Virus record (IMG/VR): IMGVR_UViG_3300030098_000835
Coordinates: 1 to 35,128 of that record
Reading direction: 5' to 3' (one strand)
DNA length: 35,128 nt
DNA from: a virus
In this document: piece after piece, positions 6,795 to 13,381 of the stretch
How the letters are laid out: every line of letters begins with the position of its first letter
Numbering within the stretch: position 1 is the first letter of the stretch
Translations under genes and position numbers: made by a program
The notes under the pieces: generated by a model
What the model was told of the DNA's origin: nothing
What the model saw: the letters and a program-made list of their open reading frames with translations, nothing else
The model's database searches: none

Positions 6795-7700
6795 TTATAT
6801 TATACCTGCGTATTTTCTTAGAACCGCTGTTTTATTTATTTTTATTCTTTCTAATTCTTCGCTTGGCGACTTACACCTAATCATATTTTCTCTGTAATAC
6901 ATTACAAAAGAAATCCTAAGGGGATTTGCACCTGATGGAATTATTTCAGTATTACCGTGCCATTGGTGTACATCTACAAGCAATAAATCACCAGTTCTTA
7001 ATTTTACCCCTATTTTAAATTGAGGTAAAACGAATACCGCACCTTTTATATCTTTGGTGTAAGCGACTAAGTTGCCGAAACCTTTTTCGTAGTCTCCCCT
7101 GTCAGTATGGCAAGCGGTTCTAAAATCTTTATTTACGGTTATAGTGGTAAAAGCAGTGTCAAGTATTCTAAAATTAGGGTGCGTAGCTTCTGCCATCATT
7201 AATTGGTTTCTGTATCTTCCTGGAACCATATCCCTAAAACCTTGGTCTACTTTTTTTATTAGCTCTAGAGATTTTTCCCATTTTTCAACTTTCTGTTTAG
7301 TGAACGCTGTTGTCCTGCAGTAATCGAAATGTGCTGCTCGGTCAAAATAACCCATAATACCGCTTTGTACTGATAATTTAGTTTCAGTCCCAGGTATGTA
7401 AGTTTGGGTGCTTCTTGAAAGTGATCCATCTTTTAAAATCCTCCTTTTCAATTCTCCACCGCTTGCGGGACCTCTAGTGTTAGTTGGCTGTGCTGCGGTC
7501 TCACAATTCAATGCTGCTTTTTTTATTACGTCGTAATCTATGTAATTTTTCCTAAAAAATAATAACGGTTTTCCAAATGAAGTGTAAACATCTACATCTT
7601 CATCAATTAAAACGTCGTAATGGCTGTCGTCTAAAAAAGTATTAGAAAGCGATTCAGTTTCTTGTGTAGTCAGTTTATATTCTACTCGCATTTTATTCAT
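6795..7700 (-). CDS. TET/JBP-family 2-oxoglutarate/Fe(II) DNA base dioxygenase
   Basis: 301 aa. The C-terminal two thirds carry a double-stranded beta-helix oxygenase. The iron ligands are His198 and Asp200 in ACHTDRGD and His248 in DVHQWHGN, and the 2-oxoglutarate-binding arginine is probably Arg262 in NPLRISFV. The order TVNKDFRTACHTDRGD, GFGNL, GAVFVLPQ, GDLLLVDVHQWHGNTE, RISFVMYYR is what is seen in J-binding protein and TET enzymes. These hydroxylate the methyl group of thymine or 5-methylcytosine in DNA. The N-terminal 100 residues are unassigned. It starts eight bases inside the end of the 66-aa ORF and is one base from the PLP gene. No cytosine-C5 methyltransferase or hydroxymethylase gene is visible in this apparently complete genome, so thymine in DNA is the likelier substrate. 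Confidence in the family is high, in the substrate moderate. Confidence 0.85.
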   Translation of the reverse strand: MNKMRVEYKLTTQETESLSNTFLDDSHYDVLIDEDVDVYTSFGKPLLFFRKNYIDYDVIKKAALNCETAAQPTNTRGPASGGELKRRILKDGSLSRSTQTYIPGTETKLSVQSGIMGYFDRAAHFDYCRTTAFTKQKVEKWEKSLELIKKVDQGFRDMVPGRYRNQLMMAEATHPNFRILDTAFTTITVNKDFRTACHTDRGDYEKGFGNLVAYTKDIKGAVFVLPQFKIGVKLRTGDLLLVDVHQWHGNTEIIPSGANPLRISFVMYYRENMIRCKSPSEELERIKINKTAVLRKYAGII

Positions 7701-7893
7701 TTTCTAGCTCTCTCAATATCTTTAATATTCCGTCTGAATAATTATTTATTGATTTTTTTTGACAGTATTTTTCTAATATATAAATTACTTCTTTTTTTTC
7801 TTCCGATGAGAATTCAAACTGTATGTATTCTATTTCAGTAGTTTCTTTTTGCTGGTTGTTTTTAGGGTAATCATATTTAAATAACTCTAGCAT
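7693..7893 (-). CDS. 66-aa acidic hypothetical protein
   Basis: Begins MLELFKYDYPKNN and is rich in Glu and Lys, with predicted helices toward the C-terminus (GILKILRELENE). It overlaps the gene before it by seven bases and the dioxygenase after it by eight, which argues for real, coupled translation. No domain recognised. Because it immediately precedes the dioxygenase it could be an accessory of the modification block, but this is only positional. Confidence 0.55.
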   Translation of the reverse strand: MLELFKYDYPKNNQQKETTEIEYIQFEFSSEEKKEVIYILEKYCQKKSINNYSDGILKILRELENE

Positions 7894-8171
7894 GCTTTCT
7901 CCTTTTGGCAGTTAGGGCAAATTTTCCTAGCTTTACCGTAAGTAGGTATGTTGCCTTTAGGGTACGCCCTCCACCTAATTTCATCTATAAAGTGAGGAAC
8001 CTTACTCCAAACTTTTTTACAAATTACGCATAAAAATATCATTTTGTCAATTTCTATTTTTCTTTTTTCGTGGCTATATGCTCTTTTTTTCACTTTCCAA
8101 TGTTCTCTTTCAGATTTCCTCTCGGTTTTTTTTAATATCCAATCTATGATATGCTCATCCGCCTTATCCAT
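7887..8171 (-). CDS. 94-aa zinc-finger-like hypothetical protein
   Basis: The N-terminal half is highly charged (KKTERKSEREHWKVKKRAYS). The C-terminal half has two CxxC pairs (CVICKKVW and CPNCQKEKAC), which should bind one zinc ion. I chose the ATG that overlaps the previous stop as TGATG (8171); a GTG one codon earlier is possible. Small phage zinc proteins of this type often bind DNA or partner proteins. No specific family recognised. Confidence 0.6.
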   Translation of the reverse strand: MDKADEHIIDWILKKTERKSEREHWKVKKRAYSHEKRKIEIDKMIFLCVICKKVWSKVPHFIDEIRWRAYPKGNIPTYGKARKICPNCQKEKAC

Positions 8172-8941
8172 CACTTGGGCTTTTCGGGTAGATACTCAAC
8201 CGCACAACATGAAGAACCGTTCTTGACCTGCCATTCATACGAAGGGTATTCTTTATTTCCACAGCTAGAACAATAAGCCCTGTAAAACCCTGTATCTAAC
8301 AGCTTGAATTTTGCTATAAATTTATCTATACTTTTTTTACTACTACCGTTCCATTCAATATCATTTGATTTCCACTTTGCCAATCTCCTGCTGATGTCAA
8401 ATGTTTGCTGCATTTCAAACTTCATCTTTTTACCGCCTTCATTTGATTCTGTCCAAAAATCTGTAAATTGTTTTAGCAACGTTTTTGACATATCATGTTT
8501 TTTACAAAGCTTTTCGCACTTTTCTATAAATTCAATTCCTCTTTCTTCTATTGTTTTTACTTTAACCTTATCTTCAACCTTATCTTTATATTTAAGGGTA
8601 TCAGGTACACTATGTAAACCCTTATCATTAAGTCTTTTAATAACGCTCAAATGAGGTTTACTATTTTCTTTTAATTCACCGTATTGAAATTGAATAAATG
8701 AAGGTATGAAATATTGATTTTCTCCTTTGATGTATTCCATTTTGTCAGTTATTTCTTCGGGTAGCTCATCGTAAGTAACTTTTTCCCCTATAAAAAATTC
8801 AGCAGCTTCCCAATCTGAATCCCATATTCCAGCATGGTCACATTTTGTAAGTAAGTAAATCCATATCAATTTATTTTTTGGAGTAAGCCTACGGAACCAC
8901 GCTTTGTCCCAAATTTTAGTATCAACAAATCTTTTAGCCAT
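8171..8941 (-). CDS. putative replication initiation / replisome organiser protein
   Basis: 256 aa. The N-terminus MAKRFVDTKIWDKAWFRRL, followed by KLIWIYLLTKCDHAGIWD and the EFFIGE segment, is the winged-helix start seen in many phage replication initiators. The middle is Lys/Glu-rich and helical (about residues 95-190). The C-terminus carries a CxxC...CC zinc-ribbon-like ending (YCSSCGNKEYPS...SSCC). No helicase or polymerase gene is visible, so the phage would recruit host replication enzymes at an origin through this protein. It overlaps the HNH gene by eight bases. The call rests on N-terminal similarity and context with SSB-like and nuclease genes. Confidence 0.6.
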   Translation of the reverse strand: MAKRFVDTKIWDKAWFRRLTPKNKLIWIYLLTKCDHAGIWDSDWEAAEFFIGEKVTYDELPEEITDKMEYIKGENQYFIPSFIQFQYGELKENSKPHLSVIKRLNDKGLHSVPDTLKYKDKVEDKVKVKTIEERGIEFIEKCEKLCKKHDMSKTLLKQFTDFWTESNEGGKKMKFEMQQTFDISRRLAKWKSNDIEWNGSSKKSIDKFIAKFKLLDTGFYRAYCSSCGNKEYPSYEWQVKNGSSCCAVEYLPEKPK

Positions 8942-9296
8942 TTTCTAATTCCATTATTTTCTGTTCTAATTCATGTTTTATATCTTCATAAATCCATAAA
9001 CTTTTATTTATAGTATTAGCCTGTTTTTTTAACCGCTCAAGCCTTTCGCTACCTAATGTTTTTTCTGCCCATTCTTTAGCTTCTATCGGGTGTTTATGCC
9101 ACCAATATAAATGACACCCTAAGCATAAAACTTTAACGTTATCAGTGTCGAATTGCATTTTAGGGTATTTACCCCTAGGATAAATGTGAGAGGTGTGGAG
9201 GTTGTTCGCCTTGCCGCACCTCAAACAGCATTTATCTCTCAGGATTACGTATTTCCTCAGTAACTCGTGTAGTTTATTTTTATGAACTTTTTTCAA
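8934..9296 (-). CDS. HNH endonuclease / NinG-like recombination protein
   Basis: 120 aa with Cys24-x2-Cys27, then HTSHIYPRG with His34/His37, then Asn53 in DTDNVKVLC and Cys58-x2-Cys61-His62. This is the order of a zinc-supported HNH nuclease and is close in layout to lambda NinG. The only upstream start in frame is TTG at 9296, preceded two codons earlier by a stop. That TTG overlaps the TGA of the 46-aa ORF as TTGA, which supports the non-ATG start through coupling. Likely role: DNA nicking or processing of recombination or replication intermediates. A free homing nuclease is less likely because it is embedded in a coupled operon. Confidence 0.75.
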   Translation of the reverse strand: MKKVHKNKLHELLRKYVILRDKCCLRCGKANNLHTSHIYPRGKYPKMQFDTDNVKVLCLGCHLYWWHKHPIEAKEWAEKTLGSERLERLKKQANTINKSLWIYEDIKHELEQKIMELENG

Positions 9297-9433
9297 TGGT
9301 TTTTAGCTCTATAACTTTCTAACTCTTTCAACCTGTTGTGGGCAGCACCGTTGCTTTTAATCTTACCCAAATTTAACAGGCTTCTGTAGTATTTAATCAA
9401 GGCTAATAAACCCTTTTTAGAACGGTAGGTCAT
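9293..9433 (-). CDS. 46-aa basic hypothetical protein
   Basis: ORF MTYRSKKGLLALIKYYRSLL continuing to LKELESYRAKNH, net basic and probably helical. It begins inside the last codons of the SSB-like gene (17-base overlap) and ends as TTGA, sharing bases with the TTG start of the HNH gene. It fills an otherwise unexplained 120-base gap. The ribosome site is weak (GAAG), consistent with coupled translation. Function unknown. Confidence 0.55.
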   Translation of the reverse strand: MTYRSKKGLLALIKYYRSLLNLGKIKSNGAAHNRLKELESYRAKNH

Positions 9434-9980
9434 CTTCGTTTACTTTTTCTGGCATTGAACAGGCAATAGCAAACATTTCTGGGGTTAGCTTTTTAATTAA
9501 CCCAACCCTGTCTTCAATAGTTTCATCTGAATGCAATGGAACAGAGCTAACTAATCTAGTCGCATTGTTGAAAGCCATACCCCATTTAATTTCTAATGAA
9601 GTATTTTCAGAAGGTTTTGGAATGTTCTTCTGTTTTTCAAAATCAGCACCGCTAGACAAATCAACGTTCCAAAAAATGCCACCTTTAGGATTAGGAACCA
9701 TTTCTATTTTTAAATTTGCCCCGCTTTCGTAAGTGTTCATTTTTTTATATAGAGCCTCAGAGCAAACCAAGTCGAATTCTTGACCTGTGTTTATTTTGTA
9801 AACGCTACCGTCTTTATTTGGAGAGGCTGAATATTCTGAACCTTTGTTTTTACACTTAACCTTATATTCTAAATCTCCAAAATCATTTGTCTCACAAATC
9901 ACACCTGTCACGTCTACTAAGATTTCAACTAATAAAGGTTTATTAATATGTGAGGTTTGTTTTAATTGTAAAAATGCCAT
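9417..9980 (-). CDS. putative single-stranded DNA-binding protein
   Basis: 187 aa, AAGGAG ribosome site and ATG start (MAFLQLKQTS). The body is predicted beta-rich, and the last residues NEDDLPF closely match the acidic tip (DDDIPF-like) by which single-stranded DNA-binding proteins recruit replication enzymes. The location beside the replication initiator and nuclease fits. The core fold is too divergent for me to place in the bacterial SSB family by eye. It could alternatively be a recombination mediator with a similar tail. Confidence 0.6.
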   Translation of the reverse strand: MAFLQLKQTSHINKPLLVEILVDVTGVICETNDFGDLEYKVKCKNKGSEYSASPNKDGSVYKINTGQEFDLVCSEALYKKMNTYESGANLKIEMVPNPKGGIFWNVDLSSGADFEKQKNIPKPSENTSLEIKWGMAFNNATRLVSSVPLHSDETIEDRVGLIKKLTPEMFAIACSMPEKVNEDDLPF

Positions 9981-9989
9981 TATTTCTCC

Positions 9990-10106
9990 TTAATGCGTTA
10001 TCATTTGAAAAACAACCCTGATCAATAATATTATCGCCCAAGGTATTATAATTACTGGTAGACAATTATCTATCCAATCTATAATTTTTTCTATTACATT
10101 TATCAT
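9990..10106 (-). CDS. 38-aa single-pass membrane microprotein
   Basis: Starts at ATG 10106 (MINVIEKIIDWIDNCLPVII) after an AAAGGA ribosome site; an upstream in-frame start lacks one. Residues 14-34 form one strongly hydrophobic helix (LPVIIIPWAIILLIRVVF). The ATG shares bases with the stop of the previous membrane ORF (ATGA). Third of three consecutive membrane microproteins in the early operon. Function unknown. Confidence 0.6.
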   Translation of the reverse strand: MINVIEKIIDWIDNCLPVIIIPWAIILLIRVVFQMITH

Positions 10107-10243
10107 CGCTTTATATCCTTTACAGTTTTGTTTATTATTGACAAAAGCATCATTAACCCAAACGCTACAATTACCCACAATAACGATGCGATTCCTAAAA
10201 TGAATACATTAGCTATCCACTCAGCTATATCCATAACAATCAT
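10103..10243 (-). CDS. 46-aa single-pass membrane microprotein
   Basis: ORF MIVMDIAEWIANVFILGIAS with a hydrophobic helix from about residue 12 to 36 and a basic C-terminal end (NKTVKDIKR), so the C-terminus is probably cytoplasmic. It has a very strong AGGAGGAGGA ribosome site inside the end of the preceding gene, and ATGA overlaps at both ends. The overlaps make translation very likely. Function unknown; a role in excluding other phages or altering the host membrane is speculative. Confidence 0.65.
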   Translation of the reverse strand: MIVMDIAEWIANVFILGIASLLWVIVAFGLMMLLSIINKTVKDIKR

Positions 10244-10404
10244 TCCTCCTCCTGTTTATAGACGCTTCGTAAACCTTTTATGTCCTCCTGGATTCTATGA
10301 ACCCTTAATAGCATGCTTATGTTTAAAGCTAACATCATCAGCATTGTAAATTCCCAGTATGGAAAATACTCCGCACTAAATAATACTTCCCAATAATGCC
10401 TCAT
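10240..10404 (-). CDS. 54-aa single-pass membrane microprotein
   Basis: Starts MRHYWEVLFSAEYFPYWEF at ATG 10404, chosen over an earlier TTG because AGGAGG sits five bases upstream. A hydrophobic helix spans about residues 20-38 (TMLMMLALNISMLL), followed by a charged helix (RIQEDIKGLRSVYKQEEE). It overlaps its neighbours as ATGA on both sides. Function unknown. Confidence 0.65.
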   Translation of the reverse strand: MRHYWEVLFSAEYFPYWEFTMLMMLALNISMLLRVHRIQEDIKGLRSVYKQEEE

Positions 10405-10571
10405 TTTTCCTCCTTTATCCAATTAGATATATATTCTCTAGCTTGTTTTTCGGTTATATTAAAACGCTCTACAATAAATTTATTGGCTTTCATCATGTTC
10501 GCCATTCCGTGTTTACGTAAAGAATTCAAATATTGAAAAACGTCTTGTCGTGTAACCGCTTTATCCCGCAT
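10401..10571 (-). CDS. 56-aa helical hypothetical protein, possible HTH
   Basis: Starts MRDKAVTRQDVFQYLNSLRK at ATG 10571, which has AGAGG eight bases upstream; an alternative ATG at 10595 lies further inside the previous gene. The sequence looks like four short helices, with ITEKQAREYISNWIKE as a possible recognition helix. It may be a small DNA-binding regulator, but no family is certain. It overlaps the HTH gene before it by 11 bases. Confidence 0.55.
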   Translation of the reverse strand: MRDKAVTRQDVFQYLNSLRKHGMANMMKANKFIVERFNITEKQAREYISNWIKEEK

Positions 10572-10872
10572 TGTACCCGCCTCTTTCGTATTCATAAGGC
10601 GATTTTACCTCAGGTTTTTTAATTGCGTCGCTTTTAAATAACCCGTATTGTTTTTTAGACTCAGAACCTGAAGGATTATTGCAAGTGTAAACAGCGTATT
10701 TTTTTCCCGTATCTGGATTCTTTTTATTTTCTGTAACAATGTCCATTCCTTCGTCTCTAAGCGTATGTATTATGGCTGCCAACCTCGTTATATGCCACTC
10801 TGTAATCGCTTGCCATGACGTAAGTTTTAGACCAGCGTTCAAGTGTCTTTTTACTTTTTCCTTTTGACTCAT
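10561..10872 (-). CDS. helix-turn-helix protein (HTH_39-like)
   Basis: 103 aa. Residues 4-47 (KEKVKRHLNAGLKLTSWQAI then TEWHITRLAAIIHTLRDEGM) fit the small winged helix-turn-helix found in many phages, in which a trigger phrase 'L T ..A.. ..I.RLAA.I..LR..G..I' is diagnostic. The C-terminal third is polar and rich in Lys, Gly and Tyr. Probably a transcriptional regulator of phage genes or an accessory of replication. Its start overlaps the previous stop by four bases. Confidence 0.7.
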   Translation of the reverse strand: MSQKEKVKRHLNAGLKLTSWQAITEWHITRLAAIIHTLRDEGMDIVTENKKNPDTGKKYAVYTCNNPSGSESKKQYGLFKSDAIKKPEVKSPYEYERGGYNAG

Positions 10873-11291
10873 TTTTCACTCCTTTTTAGGTTTTTAATGT
10901 CATCAGCAACTTGCTGAAATTCGTCTGCAACTTTACTATCTGGATACATATTAGCAAAGTGTTCTAGGGCTTCTATAATGTGCCCATACTCAACTTTATT
11001 CACCTTTATTAAGATTTCACTGAGAGGCTCGGTTTCCGAGGATGTAGTTGCGGAGTCCCCTTTGAACATGACATTCCGAACCTCTTCAGTGAAGCCTGCG
11101 TACTCTTCCACAGCTTGGTTAATTCTCATACATAACGCACCGAAATGTATTAATTTTTTTGAATCTGAATCTAGATCTTCTCCCTCGGTAATACTTAGGC
11201 ATGACTGGATAAAGGTGTATAGGTTAAGGTAGTTCTTTTCCAGCTCTAGATATTGTTTCTCGCTATGTTTATTTAACATCGGGTATGGCAT
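10869..11291 (-). CDS. 140-aa hypothetical protein
   Basis: Acidic, mostly helical protein starting MPYPMLNKHSEKQYLELEKN, with an AGGGG ribosome site and its ATG overlapping the previous stop as TAATG. No motif or membrane segment that I recognise. It sits mid-operon between an unknown 83-aa protein and the HTH protein. Confidence 0.6.
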   Translation of the reverse strand: MPYPMLNKHSEKQYLELEKNYLNLYTFIQSCLSITEGEDLDSDSKKLIHFGALCMRINQAVEEYAGFTEEVRNVMFKGDSATTSSETEPLSEILIKVNKVEYGHIIEALEHFANMYPDSKVADEFQQVADDIKNLKRSEK

Positions 11292-11542
11292 TATTTATTT
11301 CCCCTTGAGTAATATTTATCAACTGCAAATTTTGTACAATCCGTGTTCCAACCATTAGGATCTTTTAATACTTGAATTATCTCAGGGTGTCTTTGTTGAT
11401 GTTCTGACATTTCTTTATCTATGTCCTTGAATAGGTCATATAAAGTGTCCCCAACAGCACAAGTAAACCTCATAGCAATCTCACCTTCATACATTATTTC
11501 AGCATGATATTTATAATCATGCGGTACTCTTTTTTCACTCAT
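11291..11542 (-). CDS. 83-aa hypothetical protein
   Basis: Starts MSEKRVPHDYKYHAEIMYEG after a GGGAG ribosome site. A mixed alpha/beta pattern and a single Cys (TDCTKF) are visible, but no known motif. It overlaps the deformylase stop by eight bases and the next gene by one. Confidence 0.6.
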   Translation of the reverse strand: MSEKRVPHDYKYHAEIMYEGEIAMRFTCAVGDTLYDLFKDIDKEMSEHQQRHPEIIQVLKDPNGWNTDCTKFAVDKYYSRGNK

Positions 11543-11984
11543 TTTTCTCCCCTTTGTCTGATATTAGAACCCCATTCAAGTGGTCTATTTCGTGTTGAAT
11601 TATGATAGCATTCAACCCTTCAAATTTTTCGGTATGCTTATTGCCCTGCCTATCTTCATAATCTACTTCTACCCAATCATGCCTAAAAACTTTATATTGA
11701 GCATTGGGAATTGATAGGCAACCCTCAACCCCCTTAATGGTTTTATCTGAAACTCTCAAGATAGTGGGGTTCGCAAAGAAACCCCACCTGTCATCTATTT
11801 TAGCAATAAAAGCGTAATGGTTCATATTTAATTGGTTAGCGGCAAAACCTAAAGCGTTCTTTCTTTTAGTCATAGTTTTAAACCACATTCTAGAATAGAC
11901 CTTACCGTGCTGCCCTTCTTCTACCCTATCCAGCACCCGCCTAAGGATGCTATCTGATTTAGTGTTTTTTACTATCCCCCTCAC
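11535..11984 (-). CDS. def: peptide deformylase
   Basis: 149 aa from the chosen GTG start. This GTG follows AGGAGG by six bases and shares a base with the preceding TAG; a GTG six codons earlier would place the ribosome site inside the gene. All three family motifs are present: GFAANQL (46-52, usually GxGLAAxQ), EGCLSIP (87-93) with metal ligand Cys89, and QHEIDHLNG with His131, catalytic Glu132 and His135. The enzyme removes the formyl group from new protein N-termini. Phage copies are typically shorter than bacterial ones and lack the C-terminal extension, as here. It probably raises deformylation capacity for phage proteins during infection. Confidence 0.93.
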   Translation of the reverse strand: MRGIVKNTKSDSILRRVLDRVEEGQHGKVYSRMWFKTMTKRKNALGFAANQLNMNHYAFIAKIDDRWGFFANPTILRVSDKTIKGVEGCLSIPNAQYKVFRHDWVEVDYEDRQGNKHTEKFEGLNAIIIQHEIDHLNGVLISDKGEKNE

Positions 11985-12193
11985 TACTCGCCTCCTACCC
12001 ACTCTAAATATCGATTCATCATTTCTATCGCACTAGTGCTAACTTTTTCGATGCTTTTATTTCCTTCTACCCAATTATCCCAACTGTCACGCCATAAGCG
12101 AATAGTAACTATGTCGTCATTAAAGTTAGTACTCATTGCCCACCTGAAACCGTTAGACTTAGCAAATTCTACGAACTTTTTAAATTGCCTCAC
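11984..12193 (-). CDS. 69-aa hypothetical protein (GTG start)
   Basis: Begins with GTG at 12193, eight bases after AGGGGG, and ends one base into the deformylase start. The sequence MRQFKKFVEFAKSNGFRWAM is followed by a Trp-rich middle (LWRDSWDNWVEG) and a helical end. It looks like a compact alpha/beta protein. No family recognised. Confidence 0.55.
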   Translation of the reverse strand: MRQFKKFVEFAKSNGFRWAMSTNFNDDIVTIRLWRDSWDNWVEGNKSIEKVSTSAIEMMNRYLEWVGGE

Positions 12194-12194
12194 T

Positions 12195-12971
12195 TTACTT
12201 ACCCCCTAATTGTTTAGGCTTTCCAGATGTAACACTACCAGTGGCTAACGAAACTCTACCTCCAGATTCCCTACCTGAAGAATAGCCATGTTCATTGTAA
12301 GAACTTGAACCTCCTAGGCTAGTAGCTGTTCCCGTGGTGTACTCGCCCATCCACTTATGCACCAACTCCATAGGCTCTACGGTAATTAAGGCAAACGTCT
12401 TTTCGTCTGTCGTTTTGCGTATATCTTCTCGTGCCTCTTCAAGCCTGTCCCTAACCGCACTTACGAACCCTGTTCTGAAACTGGCAGCGAAACCGTGAGC
12501 CTGTTCAGGGCAACCCATCGCATAAAAATGGTCGTAAGTTTTATTGTTTTCCTTGACGCAATCTATTAGCAGGGATTTATAGCAGTATGCAAACATGTGT
12601 ATAGCAAATCTCCTATCTTGATCTCTTCCAACGAACCATATTTTATTACTGCCGTTCATCACGAGGTGTCTGCAGTTATTTGCCCTAGCTATAACCCTAG
12701 CTAAATCCCATATCCACTTGGAGGCTCTTTTCAAGACAGGTAAACCGTGTTCCGCCCTATCAACCTCTTCATAACCGATGCTTTCGTCTAAGTTGTCGGG
12801 ATCGTGAGCCTGTATACTAGCTAACGATAACTTATGCTCTAAGCACAATGATTGAAGCTTCTTCATAAAAGCAGAGGCCTCAGCTTTATTACCTATCTTC
12901 TCAGCACTGGCTGCGTGGTTCAGCAGCTTCTGCATTTTACTTTTTATTTTGTCTATTTTCTCTAGTGACAT
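12195..12971 (-). CDS. DUF2786-containing protein
   Basis: 258 aa with a strong AAGGAGG ribosome site. The N-terminal 50 residues (KIKSKMQKLLNHAASAEKIG then NKAEASAFMKKLQSLCLEHK) match the DUF2786 helical pattern. The middle (about 80-190) contains FAIHMFAYCYKSLL and an Arg-rich helix. The C-terminus is Gly/Ser-rich (GTATSLGGSSSYNEHGYSSG) and likely disordered. DUF2786 proteins are common in phages and bacteria but have no agreed biochemical function; association with DNA or peptidase-like domains has been noted. Second gene of the early operon. Confidence 0.75.
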   Translation of the reverse strand: MSLEKIDKIKSKMQKLLNHAASAEKIGNKAEASAFMKKLQSLCLEHKLSLASIQAHDPDNLDESIGYEEVDRAEHGLPVLKRASKWIWDLARVIARANNCRHLVMNGSNKIWFVGRDQDRRFAIHMFAYCYKSLLIDCVKENNKTYDHFYAMGCPEQAHGFAASFRTGFVSAVRDRLEEAREDIRKTTDEKTFALITVEPMELVHKWMGEYTTGTATSLGGSSSYNEHGYSSGRESGGRVSLATGSVTSGKPKQLGGK

Positions 12972-12980
12972 GATACCTCC

Positions 12981-13334
12981 TTAAACTATTTGGTCAATGT
13001 ATTTCTGTTTAGCAACGTGCTCCATCTTAAGATTCCATATTCTATTCTCTACAGCACTGGCAGTTCTTCCAGGAAGCATTTCCATCAACTGAGATATAGT
13101 GTGGGTTTGCACAAAGTCAAATATAACCATATCTTCTGTTTTGCTCCACCTCTTACGCTTGTAAACTGGAACTTCACTTTGCTTAGTTTTAAGCTTTTCA
13201 ACTTCTACAGCTTGCTCATGTCGTATTTTGGTTACACCCAATGTAACGCATATCCCACATATGACCGCTGGGACTGAGCTAGGCACTTCAACTGTGTTAG
13301 CACAATCATAGGTATCACATATAAGTTTTTTCAT
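12981..13334 (-). CDS. zinc-binding plus Myb/SANT-like DNA-binding protein, first early gene
   Basis: 117 aa. The N-terminal 30 residues hold four cysteines (CDTYDCANT...ICGIC) suited to zinc. The C-terminal part KRWSKTEDMVIFDFVQTHTI continuing LMEMLPGRTASAVENRIWNL has the spaced tryptophans and the helix pattern of a Myb/SANT-type helix-turn-helix. This combination suggests a sequence-specific DNA-binding regulator. It is the promoter-proximal gene of the early operon, with an AGGAGTC ribosome site and the shared leader, so it should be among the first products made. Candidate early regulator of phage or host transcription. Confidence 0.65.
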   Translation of the reverse strand: MKKLICDTYDCANTVEVPSSVPAVICGICVTLGVTKIRHEQAVEVEKLKTKQSEVPVYKRKRWSKTEDMVIFDFVQTHTISQLMEMLPGRTASAVENRIWNLKMEHVAKQKYIDQIV

Positions 13335-13355
13335 TATTAGACTCCTGATGTTTTT

Positions 13356-13376
13356 GTTATTGTTGTTGTTTCCATA
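13356..13376 (-). repeat. shared 5' leader motif, copy 2
   Basis: The mRNA-sense sequence TATGGAAACAACAACAATAA is followed by an A-rich stretch and AGGAGTC before the ATG of the Myb-like gene. It aligns with the DUF932 leader at 3854-3877, at a matching distance from a matching promoter. Confidence 0.7.
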
Positions 13377-13381
13377 CTTTT

